In this document: positions 49,753 through 59,220 of the stretch, one piece after another
Numbering within the stretch: the first letter of the stretch is position 1
How the letters are laid out: the number at the start of each line of letters is the position of its first letter
NCBI RefSeq assembly: GCF_017306585.1
Contig: NZ_JAFKIC010000107.1
Location: 1 to 64,000, forward strand
Length of the DNA: 64,000 nucleotides
From: Mesorhizobium sp.
GTDB lineage: Bacteria > Pseudomonadota > Alphaproteobacteria > Rhizobiales > Rhizobiaceae
Reading direction: 5' to 3'
Notes under the pieces: generated by a model
Seen by the model: the letters and a program-made list of their open reading frames with translations, nothing else
What the model was told of the DNA's origin: nothing
Databases searched by the model: none
Made by a program: the position numbers and the translations under genes

Positions 49753-51262
49753 TCGACAGCGCTATCTGCTCGGCCTCGACGCCGGCAACACAGTCATCAA
49801 GGCGGTCCTGTTCGACCTCGCCGGCCGGCAGATCGCCATGCATGCGATCGACGGCCGGTCGCATACGCCGCGGCCCGGTCATGTCGAGCGCGATCTGAAC
49901 GAGCTGTGGGCCAATGCGCGCGAGGCGATCCGCACCTGCATTTCGACGGCCGGGATTGATGCATCGGCGATCGCGGCCGTCGGATGCGCCGGCCATGGCA
50001 ACGGCCTCTACCTTGTCGACACGGCCGGCAATCCGCTGCTGGGTATCCAGTCACTCGATACGCGCGCTGCCGAGCTCGCGGCGTCGCTCGACGCCAGGAC
50101 AGGCGATGCGCTGCACGCGATCTGCCTGCAGAAGCCCTGGCCATCGCAGACGCCAACCCTGCTTGCCTGGGTGAAGGCCGATCAGCCAGGGCTCTATGCC
50201 GGCGCGGCCACCGTCATGTTGTGCAAGGACTTCATCACCTTCCGGCTGACCGGAGAGCGGGTGAGCGACATTTCCGATATGTCCGGGGCCGGCTTCGTGC
50301 GAATGCCCGAGGCGGCTTACGATGACGAACTTCTGGCGCTCTATGGGCTCGAGGATGCCAGGGCGAAACTGCCGCGCCTGCTCGATCCGGCTGATGTCGC
50401 GGGGTTTGTAACGGCCGAAGCCGCGGCGCAGACAGGTCTCGCGGCCGGTACGCCGGTGATCGCCGGCTATTTCGACGTGGTGTCGAGCGCCATGGGCGCC
50501 GGTGTTGTCGGGGCAGGCGAGGCGTCCATCATCGCCGGAACGTGGTCCATCAACCAGGTGTTTTCGCGGACGGCGGGGGTTGATGCCGGCGTCTTCATGG
50601 TGGCGCGGTTCGGACCCGGCCGCTTCGTCAACATCGAATCCAGCGCCACCTCGGCGGCAAACCTCGAATGGTATGTGCGTGAGCTTGTCGAGCGCGGTCA
50701 TCACCATGACGACCCTTTCGGACACTGCAACGCGCGGATTGCCGATGTGCCGCCGGCGGCCGACGATCCGATCTTCCATCCGTTTCTCTATGGCTCGCGC
50801 CTCGGTTCGGATTATCGTGGCGGCTTCTATGGCGTCGGCGGATGGCACAGGGAAGGCCATCTGCTGCGCGCGCTTTTCGAGGGTGTCATGTTCGAACATC
50901 GGCGGCATATCGAGGTTCTGGCAAAGGCCGGCGTGAGCTTCGACCGCGCTGTCTTGTCGGGCGGCGGATCGCGCAGTCCGCACTGGCCGCAAATGTTCGC
51001 CGATGGCCTCGGCGTGCCGATCACCGTGCCCGAGGCGCGCGAGACCGGGGCGCTTGGCGCCGCGATCGGGGCCGGTGTCGCGGCGGGATTGTTTGCCGAC
51101 TATGAGGCCGGCATTGCCGCGATGACGCGGCCGCGCTCCGTCTATCAGCCGGACCCGGCAATGACCGCGCATTACGACAGGCGCTATCGCCTCTACGGCG
51201 CCATGGCCGATGCCATGCGTCCGCTGTGGAACGATCTGATATCGGGGCCGAAGCAGGCATGA
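49745..51262 (+). CDS. FGGY-family carbohydrate kinase
   Basis: GTG 49745, overlapping the aldolase stop by 8 bp, gives 505 residues. The ATP-binding start LLGLDAGNTVIKAVLFDL, the CAGHGNGLYLVD region, TWSINQVF and the C-terminal LSGGGSRSPHWPQMFADGLG are FGGY hallmarks. It should phosphorylate the imported sugar or polyol. The closest functional groups by feel are L-xylulose/erythritol kinases and LsrK, but I cannot choose. Its phosphorylated product is the likely inducer sensed by the SorC regulator. Confidence 0.88.
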   Translation: MADRQRYLLGLDAGNTVIKAVLFDLAGRQIAMHAIDGRSHTPRPGHVERDLNELWANAREAIRTCISTAGIDASAIAAVGCAGHGNGLYLVDTAGNPLLGIQSLDTRAAELAASLDARTGDALHAICLQKPWPSQTPTLLAWVKADQPGLYAGAATVMLCKDFITFRLTGERVSDISDMSGAGFVRMPEAAYDDELLALYGLEDARAKLPRLLDPADVAGFVTAEAAAQTGLAAGTPVIAGYFDVVSSAMGAGVVGAGEASIIAGTWSINQVFSRTAGVDAGVFMVARFGPGRFVNIESSATSAANLEWYVRELVERGHHHDDPFGHCNARIADVPPAADDPIFHPFLYGSRLGSDYRGGFYGVGGWHREGHLLRALFEGVMFEHRRHIEVLAKAGVSFDRAVLSGGGSRSPHWPQMFADGLGVPITVPEARETGALGAAIGAGVAAGLFADYEAGIAAMTRPRSVYQPDPAMTAHYDRRYRLYGAMADAMRPLWNDLISGPKQA

Positions 51263-52866
51263 GCCAGCGCGCTGACATCGGAACGTTCGACTATGTGATC
51301 GTTGGCGCGGGTTCTTCCGGCTGCGTGCTGGCCAACCGTCTGAGCGCCGATCCGGCCAAACGCGTGCTGCTGCTGGAGGCCGGCGGGTCTGATAATTACC
51401 ACTGGATCCACATTCCGGTTGGCTATCTCTACTGCATGGGCAATCCGCGCACCGACTGGTGTTACCGCACGGATGAGGAGCCGGGGTTGAACGGCCGCTC
51501 GCTCGCCTATCCGCGCGGCAAGGTGATGGGTGGCTGCTCCTCGATAAACGGCATGATCTACATGCGTGGCCAGGCCGCCGACTACGACCACTGGCGCCAG
51601 CTCGGCAATCCCGGCTGGGGTTGGGATGACGTGCTGCCGCTGTTCCGGAAATCGGAGGACCACCAGCGGCTGAACGGCCTCTTCCACGGCCAGGGCGGCG
51701 AGCTGCGCGTCGAACGCCAGCGGCTCTCATGGCCGATCCTCGACGCCGTGCGCGAGGCCGCCGAGGAGCTCGGCGTGCCGAAGGTCGACGACTTCAACAC
51801 CGGCGACAATTTCGGATCGTCCTATTTCGAGGTGAACCAGAAGGCCGGCTTCCGCTTCAACGCGGTTCGCGCCTTCATCCGTCCGATCCGCCATCGCAGG
51901 AATCTCGTCATCCTGACCGGGGCGCAGGCAGAGCGCGTTGTGCTGACGGGCCGCAGGGCGACGGGCCTGGAGTTCCGCCACAAGGGTGCGCCGACAAAGG
52001 TCTCGGTGGCGGATGAACTCATCCTGTCGGCCGGCGCGATAGGCACGCCCCAGATCCTGCAGCTCTCCGGCATCGGCCCGGGATCGCTGTTGCAGCGGCA
52101 TGGCATCGACGTCCTGCATAATCTGGCCGGCGTCGGCGAGAACCTGCAGGACCATCTCCAGATACGCACCGCGTTCAAGATCACCGGCGCACGGACGTTG
52201 AACGAGCGGCAGGCATTGCTGTCGGGCAAGGCGCGCATCGCGCTGGAATACGCCTTCAAGCGCTCGGGTCCGATGTCGATGGCGCCAAGCCAGCTCGGCA
52301 TCTTCATGAAGTCCGATCCGCGTTTCGAGACCGCGAATGTCGAATTCCATGTCCAGCCGCTGTCGCTGGAAGCATTCGGGCAGCCGCTGCACGATTTTCC
52401 GGCCATCACGGTCTCCGTCTGCAATCTGAGGCCGCAGTCGCGCGGGACAGTGCGCATCGCCTCGCCGCGCTTCGGCGATCACCCGGCCATCGCGCCGAAT
52501 TATCTCTCGACCGATGGCGACCGCGAAGTCGCGGCCAGTTCCATTGTCGCCGCGCGCCGGCTGATGGCGACGAGGCGGATGGCTGAGTTCAAGCCGGAGG
52601 AGTTCAAACCGGGCGTGCATATCCAGACGCCCGACGACCTCGCCCGCGCCGCGGGCGATATCGCCACGACCATCTTTCATCCGGTTGGCACGGCCAGGAT
52701 GGGAACCGACGACACCGCCGTGGTCGACCCTGAACTGAGGGTCAGGGGCATCGAAGGTCTGCGCGTCGCCGATTGCTCGGTCATGCCGACCATCATATCC
52801 GGCAACACGCACGCGCCTGCCGTCATGATAGCCGAAAGGGCGGCGCAACTGGTCCTCGCGGCCTAG
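51259..52866 (+). CDS. GMC oxidoreductase, choline dehydrogenase-like
   Basis: A 535-residue GMC flavoprotein: [20 protein letters not shown] (FAD), RGKVMGGCSSINGMIYMRGQ, TIFHPVGTARMG with the active-site His and GNTHAPAVMIAERAAQ where the second catalytic residue is His. It oxidises a primary or secondary alcohol to carbonyl. Last gene of the SorC operon, coupled to the kinase by ATGA. It is the third GMC gene of the window and is not part of the B6 pathway. A terminator follows its stop. Confidence 0.88.
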   Translation: MSQRADIGTFDYVIVGAGSSGCVLANRLSADPAKRVLLLEAGGSDNYHWIHIPVGYLYCMGNPRTDWCYRTDEEPGLNGRSLAYPRGKVMGGCSSINGMIYMRGQAADYDHWRQLGNPGWGWDDVLPLFRKSEDHQRLNGLFHGQGGELRVERQRLSWPILDAVREAAEELGVPKVDDFNTGDNFGSSYFEVNQKAGFRFNAVRAFIRPIRHRRNLVILTGAQAERVVLTGRRATGLEFRHKGAPTKVSVADELILSAGAIGTPQILQLSGIGPGSLLQRHGIDVLHNLAGVGENLQDHLQIRTAFKITGARTLNERQALLSGKARIALEYAFKRSGPMSMAPSQLGIFMKSDPRFETANVEFHVQPLSLEAFGQPLHDFPAITVSVCNLRPQSRGTVRIASPRFGDHPAIAPNYLSTDGDREVAASSIVAARRLMATRRMAEFKPEEFKPGVHIQTPDDLARAAGDIATTIFHPVGTARMGTDDTAVVDPELRVRGIEGLRVADCSVMPTIISGNTHAPAVMIAERAAQLVLAA

Positions 52867-52874
52867 TTCCCAGG

Positions 52875-52905
52875 CGGCAGGCACGCGACGAACGCCTGCC
52901 GGTTT
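52875..52905 (+). terminator. stem-loop ending the SorC-controlled operon
   Basis: CGGCAGGC (52875-52882) pairs exactly with GCCTGCCG (52894-52901) and is followed by GTTTGAGTT. The stem is only 8 bp and the T-run short, but it is placed 9 bp after the last stop of a long operon. Confidence 0.6.
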
Positions 52906-53161
52906 GAGTTGCTTCAAAATCATCCGTCCGCCGCCGGCACGATCAAGACCTTTTCGCCATAGTACCATCAAGCGTCAGCGACACGTTCGCTGACGCAACA
53001 ATGGACGTGGCCTGGAGCTTTGAAATCATGGAGGATTTTCGGGCGAGGCGCCGCTTCCGAGCTATTTGCGTCAACTCAAGATCTGGAGCCCAAGCGCTTT
53101 TGAAGAGATGGTCCTCGCGACGTCATCGTTCGGAAATCCCAGCCTGTCGCGCCCTCACTTA

Positions 53162-53220
53162 TGTTTATAAATAAACAAAATTGCCTTATAATTGTGATGA
53201 ATATAGACATATATGCGAAG
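53162..53220 (+). promoter_or_regulatory. AT-rich regulatory region before the first ROK-module importer
   Basis: TGTTTATAAATAAACA (53162-53177) is a near-perfect palindrome, followed by ATTGCCTTATAAT and ACATATATGCGAAGG. The order TTATGT, ATAAA, ACA, AATTGCCT, ATAAT and ATATGCG recurs at 59221-59282. It is the shared element of two importer promoters. No other feature was recognised in the 414-bp gap 52867-53280 apart from the terminator at its start. Confidence 0.55.
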
Positions 53221-53280
53221 GCGGTGTAGCGTTGCGAGAGGCTATCGGGAAGTAGCCTCGACACTCTGGGAGGAGACAAA

Positions 53281-54270
53281 ATGAAATCGAAGCTACTTTT
53301 GCACGCCTCCGCTGCGACCTTGCTTGCGGCGAGCTGCTGCATCGCCTTTGGCGCTTTTGCCGGTGAGAAGCCCAAGGGGCTGATGCTGTTTTCGTACCTT
53401 GGCGACCAGGCCTATGTGCGGCAGTACAATGTCGCCAAGGGCCGCGCGGGAAAGATCGAAGACGTTCAGATCGACGTCAAATCGGGGACGTCGCGTGGCG
53501 ACGTCAACTTCTTCATCCAGGAAATCGTCAATGCGCCCGCCGAGGGCTACAAGGTCATCGCCGTCAACACGGGCGCCACCTCCAAGGAACTGGTCAGTGC
53601 GCTCAATGACGCGACCAAGCAAGGCATCAAGGTGCTGTCCTTCGACGGTGCGCCCCCGCCGATCGATGACCTGACCGCTCAGGTGAACTACGATCCGGTC
53701 GGGGCAGAGAAGGCGGTTGTGCAGGAATTTACCAGGCAGATCCCCGCGGGAGGCGAGATCGGCGTCATCCGCTGTATTGCCGGCCTGGCGGACACCGATG
53801 CGTTCATCAATGCGTTCAAAGATGCCGTGAAGGACACGAAGTTCAACATCGTCGCCGAGGGCGACGCCCGTTGCGATCCCGAGAAATCGAGAACGATCGC
53901 CGAGGGCATGCTGAACGCGCATCCCAATCTGGTCGGCATCTACGACATCTTCGACGTTTCGGCGCAGGGAACGCTGCAGGCGCTGGAGGCCGCCGGATCC
54001 AATGCCATTGTCGGTTCCGTGGGCGGCCAGGAATACGCGCTGAAGGCGATCGCCGCCGGCAACAAGAACTGGAAATTCACGGTGCCTTATCCGTTCGAGG
54101 TGATAGCCAGAACCGCGACCGACACGACCGCCGAGCTGGTGCGCGGCAAGAGCGTCGAAAAGCTCGTGGTAGTGCCGGCGCAACCCGTCCAGACGTCTCA
54201 GAATGCCGGCGGCATGCTGAAGATGGTCTCCGACGTGGTGGCCGGCAATGTCGACGACGTCGTGAAATAG
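53281..54270 (+). CDS. sugar-type ABC importer periplasmic binding protein (ROK module, first importer)
   Basis: A 329-residue precursor with signal peptide to about residue 27 (AFAGEKPKG). Peripla_BP_4-type features: LMLFSYLGDQAYVRQYNVAKGR, VIAVNTGATSKELVSALNDATKQGIKVLSFDG and NLVGIYDIFDVSAQGTLQALEAAG. The ligand-facing segment SYLGDQAYVRQY is unlike the RbsB or FrcB patterns I know, so the sugar is probably different. GGGAGGAG precedes the ATG. The permease gene starts 9 bp after the stop. Confidence 0.87.
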   Translation: MKSKLLLHASAATLLAASCCIAFGAFAGEKPKGLMLFSYLGDQAYVRQYNVAKGRAGKIEDVQIDVKSGTSRGDVNFFIQEIVNAPAEGYKVIAVNTGATSKELVSALNDATKQGIKVLSFDGAPPPIDDLTAQVNYDPVGAEKAVVQEFTRQIPAGGEIGVIRCIAGLADTDAFINAFKDAVKDTKFNIVAEGDARCDPEKSRTIAEGMLNAHPNLVGIYDIFDVSAQGTLQALEAAGSNAIVGSVGGQEYALKAIAAGNKNWKFTVPYPFEVIARTATDTTAELVRGKSVEKLVVVPAQPVQTSQNAGGMLKMVSDVVAGNVDDVVK

Positions 54271-54278
54271 CGCGACCG

Positions 54279-55316
54279 ATGGGAGCCGATGTCGACATTG
54301 CGGGGAAGTCGTCCGGCACGGCGACGGGACGCCGCGATGCGCTCTCGATCGTGTTGCTGCTCCTGCAGGCCGGGCCGATCATTATTCTGGTGACCCTGGT
54401 CGTGGCGTTCGGCCTGCTAGCCCCGCATTTCATATCGGTGCGCAATCTTCAGAACCTGCTTGCCCAGAGCGCGATCGTCTGCGCCCTGGGCCTCGGGCAA
54501 TTCCTCGTCATTCTGGTTCGCGGCGTCGATGTCTCGGTCGGCAGCGTCATTGCGCTCAGCGTCGTAACGGTGGCTACCCTGACCGGCGTCGACCAGCCCA
54601 GCTCGATTGCCCTGGTCATCTATCCGCTTGTCGGCCTCGTCGTCGGCCTGATCAACGGCTTGCTCATCGTCAAGGGCGGCATTCCGCAGCCTCTCGTTGT
54701 CACCGTGGCCATGCTCGGCATCGTTGCCGGCGTAGTCCTGCTGATCAGCGGCGGCAACACGCTGGTCGGCGTCTCGCCCGCCGTGCATTGGCTGGCGAAC
54801 GGCAAGGTGCTCGGCATACCCGCCGGCGCGTTGATGGTGCTGATCCTTGCCGGTCTGTTCTGGCTGCTGTTACGGCGTACGCAATGGGGCCGCTGGCTCT
54901 ACGCGGTGGGCGGCAATCCGGATGTCGCGCAATGGGTCGGCCTGCCGCGCGACAGGCTCATTATGAGCGCCTATGCCATCTGTGGAACGACGGCCGGCAT
55001 TGCCGGCATGCTCTATCATGGCCGCACGGGATCGGCTTCGCCGCTTTCCGGTGTCGGCTACGAGCTTGATGCCATCACGGCGGTGGTTGTCGGTGGAGCA
55101 AGTCTCTTTGGCGGTCGCGGCAGCATCACCAACGTGCTGTTCGGCGCGCTTATTATCGCCACCATCCGCAGCGGCCTGCAGCAGCTCGACGTTTCGCCAT
55201 TCTGGTCGTCGGTGGCGATCGGCATCGGCATCCTTGTGGCGCTCGAACTCGATGTCTTGCGCAAACACATCGAAAACCGCATTCGCACGCTGCGGGCGAG
55301 GCAGGTCAACCAATGA
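54279..55316 (+). CDS. sugar-type ABC importer permease (ROK module, first importer)
   Basis: A 345-residue CUT2 permease with about nine membrane segments. ALGLGQFLVILVRGVDVSVGSVIAL and the coupling loop GRWLYAVGGNPDVAQWVGL are conserved, as is TAVVVGGASLFGGRGSITNVLFG. The ATG is 9 bp after the binding-protein stop, and its own stop overlaps the ATPase gene by 4 bp. Confidence 0.9.
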   Translation: MGADVDIAGKSSGTATGRRDALSIVLLLLQAGPIIILVTLVVAFGLLAPHFISVRNLQNLLAQSAIVCALGLGQFLVILVRGVDVSVGSVIALSVVTVATLTGVDQPSSIALVIYPLVGLVVGLINGLLIVKGGIPQPLVVTVAMLGIVAGVVLLISGGNTLVGVSPAVHWLANGKVLGIPAGALMVLILAGLFWLLLRRTQWGRWLYAVGGNPDVAQWVGLPRDRLIMSAYAICGTTAGIAGMLYHGRTGSASPLSGVGYELDAITAVVVGGASLFGGRGSITNVLFGALIIATIRSGLQQLDVSPFWSSVAIGIGILVALELDVLRKHIENRIRTLRARQVNQ

Positions 55317-56101
55317 GCGCCGCCTCGCCGGAACGGATTTCAAACGGCATCTCGGACAAACGCCTGGTTCTCTCGGTCCGCGAAGCGCGCAAGGCCTATG
55401 GGTTTGTGACCGCGCTGGCCGGGGCGTCGCTCGACCTTTGCGAAGGCGAGATCGTCGCCTTGCTCGGCGACAATGGCGCGGGCAAGTCGACCCTCATCAA
55501 GGCGATCACCGGCATCGTGACGCTGGATTCCGGTGCCATCGAGCTTGATGGTCGTCCGCTGCGGCTGCGATCGCCCGCCGACGCGCGGGCGTCGGGCATC
55601 GAGACCGTATTTCAGGACCTTGCCGTTTTCGACAATCTGACCGTTTCCGACAATTTCCTGATCGGGCGCGAGCAGACGTGGCCACGCTGGCTCGGTCCGT
55701 TGGGCTTTCTCTCCGCACGGCAAGAGCAGAGGCAGTGGCGGGAACATGCGAGTGCGCTGAGCGTCAGCCACGTCTCACCCTCCCACGAGATCGGCCTGAT
55801 GTCGGGCGGTCAGCGCCAGGCCGTGGCGGTCGCGCGCGCCGTGGCGTTTGCCCGCCGGGTCGTCATTCTGGATGAACCGACGGCAGCACTTGGCGTGCGC
55901 GAATCCGACGAGATATTGACGATGGTCAGACGCCTGCCGGAGCGTGGCCTGTCGGTCATCATCGTCAGCCACAATATGGACCACGTCGTGCGCGTGGCGG
56001 ATCGCGCCGTCGTCATGCGGCAAGGCCGGAGCGTCGGCGAGATGGACGTGCGCCAAGGCGTCCAGAAGGACCTTGTCGCCATGATCATGGGCGTCACCTA
56101 G
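55313..56101 (+). CDS. sugar-type ABC importer ATPase, single domain (FrcA-like)
   Basis: A 262-residue ATPase of the FrcA type, which has one domain instead of the two in RbsA. Walker [17 protein letters not shown], signature MSGGQRQAVAVARAV, Walker B VVILDEPTAALGVRE and switch His in VSHNMDHVV. A homodimer should drive the homodimeric permease. The gene ends 8 bp before the stop of the convergent ROK gene. Confidence 0.9.
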   Translation: MSAASPERISNGISDKRLVLSVREARKAYGFVTALAGASLDLCEGEIVALLGDNGAGKSTLIKAITGIVTLDSGAIELDGRPLRLRSPADARASGIETVFQDLAVFDNLTVSDNFLIGREQTWPRWLGPLGFLSARQEQRQWREHASALSVSHVSPSHEIGLMSGGQRQAVAVARAVAFARRVVILDEPTAALGVRESDEILTMVRRLPERGLSVIIVSHNMDHVVRVADRAVVMRQGRSVGEMDVRQGVQKDLVAMIMGVT

Positions 56102-56109
56102 GCCAGAGC

Positions 56110-57315
56110 CTATCGGTCGCTGGTCCGCCTATCGATCAAATCCTCCACTTTTTCGAGGCTGAAGATGTCCTCCAGCGCCAGATAGGCGGCGCCGAAAAGG
56201 GCGCTGTCCTTCTGCGGGTTGGCAAGCACGATCTGCAACTCGCGCGTGGCGAGCGGAAGGCAGCGCTGGTAGACGAGTTCGCGGATGCCCGACAACAGAA
56301 ACTCGCCGCCCCTGGCCAGTGTGCCGCCGACCACGATCAGGCTGGGGTTGAGGATGCTGACGACGTCGGAGGCGACTTCGCCGATCACCCGGCCGGCGCT
56401 GCGCAGCAGCATCAGCGCTTCCGGCTTCTGCATTTCAACCAACGAAATGACATCGCGGGCGTTCTCGGCCTTGAAGCCCCGGCTCGAGAGATCGCGGGCG
56501 ATCGCCCACCCGCCGGCGCGCGCTTCCACGCAGCCAAGCTTGCCGCAACGGCACAAGGGCGCGTTGTCGGAACTGAACTGGATATGGCCGATATCGCCGG
56601 CCGCGCCCTGAGCACCCCGAAAGATCTTGCCTCCGGCGACAATGCCGCTACCGATACCCGTTCCCGCCTTGATGAAGAACATGTCGTCGACATGCCGGAA
56701 ATTCTGACGGTGCTCGTGGATCGCCATCAGGTTCACGTCGTTTTCGACATAGATCGGCGCATCGAAACGGCTGCCCAGCCAGCCGATAATATCGAACTCG
56801 TCCCAACCGTGCAGCACCGAGGGACCGACGACGCGGCCGTGCTTGAAATCGACCGGCGTAGGCATGCTGAGACTGACGCCGAAAAGGGAGCCGTGGCTGG
56901 CCTGAGCCTCGGCGGCAAGGATGTCGAAACCGTCGGCGATCTGCGCGAGCGAGGCCGCCGGTCCGTCCGAGGCATTGAACGGGATCGTGCTTTGCGAAAC
57001 GATCGCGGGCTCGAGATCCATGGCCGCAAGATGGATGTAGGTTTCGCCAATATTGGCAACGAGAAAGAACCCCGCCCGTTCGTTGATCCCCAGCACGCGC
57101 GTCGGCCTGCCGCCGCTCGGCATCGTGCGCGCCGTCTCGCGGACCAGGCCGGAATCGATCAGCGCATTCAGCCGTTGGGTAACGGTCACACGCGACAGTC
57201 CCGACGCTTCGAGCAGCGCCGACCTGGACGTGGCGGCGCCGGTCGCAATCAACGAGAGGATCTCACCGCTGTTTACAAGGGCGGGGCGTTCCGCCATGGC
57301 ATTTGTCTTGGGCAT
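56110..57315 (-). CDS. ROK-family transcriptional regulator (NagC/XylR type)
   Basis: ATG 57315 gives 401 residues (the frame is open to 57414). A winged HTH at about 8-70 (ATSRSALLEASGLSRVTVTQRLNALIDSGLV) precedes a ROK domain with GSGIVAGGKIFRGAQGAAGDIGHIQF and the zinc site CRCGKLGCVEARAGG. It is a sugar-responsive repressor type. It is convergent with the first importer, divergent from the kinase, and its promoter contains TATACAAAAGATAT (minus-strand reading of 57390-57403), which nearly repeats at 59265-59278 before the second importer. Confidence 0.88.
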   Translation of the reverse strand: MPKTNAMAERPALVNSGEILSLIATGAATSRSALLEASGLSRVTVTQRLNALIDSGLVRETARTMPSGGRPTRVLGINERAGFFLVANIGETYIHLAAMDLEPAIVSQSTIPFNASDGPAASLAQIADGFDILAAEAQASHGSLFGVSLSMPTPVDFKHGRVVGPSVLHGWDEFDIIGWLGSRFDAPIYVENDVNLMAIHEHRQNFRHVDDMFFIKAGTGIGSGIVAGGKIFRGAQGAAGDIGHIQFSSDNAPLCRCGKLGCVEARAGGWAIARDLSSRGFKAENARDVISLVEMQKPEALMLLRSAGRVIGEVASDVVSILNPSLIVVGGTLARGGEFLLSGIRELVYQRCLPLATRELQIVLANPQKDSALFGAAYLALEDIFSLEKVEDLIDRRTSDR

Positions 57316-57577
57316 TCCGTGTCCCCAGTTCGCTCTGAGATTTAGCCATAAACCCAGGCGAGATAAAGCAGCGTTCACGGGAAAGCGTGATATCTTTTGT
57401 ATAAATATATGCAATAATACATTGACTTATAGATATATCGATAGATAAGAGGGTAATGTCCAGGAGGACGTGCGAGCATGCGTGAACCGGCTGCGTGTGT
57501 GAAATCTCTCTCCTACGCCTGATCGACGGAATCGCACGTTCGGTCAGCGCAAAGGGCTTGGGAAGGCGGCAGGCGAG
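57316..57577. promoter_or_regulatory. divergent promoter region of ROK regulator and kinase
   Basis: 262 bp, AT-rich at 57385-57450. ATATCTTTTGTATA (57390-57403) matches 13 of 14 bases, on the opposite strand, with TATGCAAAAGATAT at 59265-59278. The best ribosome site, AGGAGGA (57462-57468), precedes a 14-codon ORF (57478-57522, MREPAACVKSLSYA) and not the kinase. No other signal recognised. Confidence 0.45.
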
Positions 57578-59173
57578 ATGATCGCAACCTATGTCATCGG
57601 ACTGGACTATGGCACCGGGTCGGCCCGCGGCGTCCTGCTTGATGCGGCAACCGGCGAACAGATCGCCAGCCACATGCATGCCTATCGCCATGACGTCATG
57701 ACGCAAAGCCTGCCTGACGGCACGCCCTTGCCGCGATCATGGGCCTTGCAGAACGCCGCCGACTATCTCGAGGCGGCGGAAGAGATCCTCGGCGTGCTCG
57801 GGCGCGGGCGGGTCATCGAGTCGATCGGGCTGGGCTTCTCGGCAAGCTCGCCGATGCCGACCACGACCGACGGCACCCCGCTTTCCGAATTCTATCCCGG
57901 TGAGCCGCATGCCTATGTCAAGCTATGGAAGCATCGCGCCGCGCAACCTTATGCGGATGCGATCAACCGTCGGGGCGGGGACTTTCTGCGCAATTTCGGC
58001 GGCAAGCTGTCAGGCGAATGGCTGTTGCCGAAGGCAGCCGAGATCGCGCACGAGGCACCGCATATCTGGAGCGCGGCTGGCCGCTTCATCGAGTCCGGCG
58101 ACTGGCTTGTCTGGCAATTGACGGGCCGCGAAGTGCGCAGTCTGGGTTTCGCGGCTTACAAGGCTCAGTATTCCGAGGCCGAAGGTTACCCGCAGGGGAT
58201 CGTTCCCGGCCTGTCCGAAAGGCTGTCGGCGCCGCACCGCATCGGCAGTTCGGGCGGCGGCCTGTCGGAGGGATGGCGCACGCGCACCGGTATCAGTGGC
58301 CGTGCGATCGTCGCCGTCGCCGTCATCGATTCCCACGTGGTGCTGCCGGCGGTCGGCGCCGTGTCGTCGGGCTGTCTCGTCGGCGCGCTCGGCACCTCGG
58401 CCGTCTATCTGTTCTTGAGCGAGCAGTTCCGGCCTTTGCCGCTGGGCATCGAAGGCGTGGCCAGGGATGGATCGGTGCGGGACCTCTGGTGCTACGAGGC
58501 TGGGCAGGCCGGGTTCGGCGATATGCTTGCCTGGTTCGTGAAGGCTTTTCCGCGCGGCGCCGACGAGGCGGAAAGTTTCCGCGCCTACAACCGGGAGGCA
58601 GCCGGGCTCATGCCTGGCGCCAACCATCTCGTGGCGCTCGACTGGTGGAACGGCAACCGCGTGCCGCTCGCGGATTCAAGCCTCAGCGGCCTGCTTCTCG
58701 GACTCACCACCGAAACCACCGGCGTCGACATCTATCGCGCACTGATCGAATCCCTGTGTTTCGGCGCCCGCACGGTGGTGGACCTCTTCGAGGCGGGGGA
58801 TTTCGCCATCGACCGCGTCATCCTGACCAGCGGGCTTGCCCAGAATAATCCGTTGCTGGTGCAGATCATGGCCGACGTGCTGGGACGTGTCGTCGAAGTT
58901 CCAAGCATTGCTCATGCAACGGCTGTCGGCGCGGCGATTCATGGCGCGGTCGCGGCCGAACTGGTGAGGGATTTCGCGCAAGGCACGGCCCGGTTCGGCG
59001 CGCGAATCTTCACGCCCTGCCAGCCCCGCCCGGAAAGCGCTGCCGTCTACCGAGATCTCTACAGGAATTACCGGGCGCTCAGCGACAGCCGGACCGTACG
59101 CGCCGCCATGCACGATCTGAACAGGGCAGCGCCGTCATCCCCCGATCAGGCGGAAGCGAGATCAGTGGCCTGA
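57578..59173 (+). CDS. FGGY-family kinase, ribulokinase-like
   Basis: A 531-residue FGGY kinase in the AraB size range. The start VIGLDYGTGSARGVLLDAATGE, the HAYVKLWKHRAAQPYADAI segment (compare the WKHHAA region of ribulokinases), LVGALGTSAVYLFL and LTSGLAQNNPLLVQIMADVLG are visible. It most likely phosphorylates a ketopentose or pentitol. It lies between the ROK gene and the second importer, so its substrate is probably brought in by one or both importers of this module. 160 bp separate it from the next gene. Confidence 0.85.
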   Translation: MIATYVIGLDYGTGSARGVLLDAATGEQIASHMHAYRHDVMTQSLPDGTPLPRSWALQNAADYLEAAEEILGVLGRGRVIESIGLGFSASSPMPTTTDGTPLSEFYPGEPHAYVKLWKHRAAQPYADAINRRGGDFLRNFGGKLSGEWLLPKAAEIAHEAPHIWSAAGRFIESGDWLVWQLTGREVRSLGFAAYKAQYSEAEGYPQGIVPGLSERLSAPHRIGSSGGGLSEGWRTRTGISGRAIVAVAVIDSHVVLPAVGAVSSGCLVGALGTSAVYLFLSEQFRPLPLGIEGVARDGSVRDLWCYEAGQAGFGDMLAWFVKAFPRGADEAESFRAYNREAAGLMPGANHLVALDWWNGNRVPLADSSLSGLLLGLTTETTGVDIYRALIESLCFGARTVVDLFEAGDFAIDRVILTSGLAQNNPLLVQIMADVLGRVVEVPSIAHATAVGAAIHGAVAAELVRDFAQGTARFGARIFTPCQPRPESAAVYRDLYRNYRALSDSRTVRAAMHDLNRAAPSSPDQAEARSVA

Positions 59174-59220
59174 GCGGACGATTTTTCGTCGCGTTCAGGG
59201 TAATGGCTTCGACAAGTGCA

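Noticed and set aside
41525-51262. A true AI-2 Lsr quorum-signal uptake system
   Set aside because: The parts list is similar, but LsrG is missing, the importer has one permease rather than two, and extra redox enzymes are present. Kept only as a comparison in the findings.
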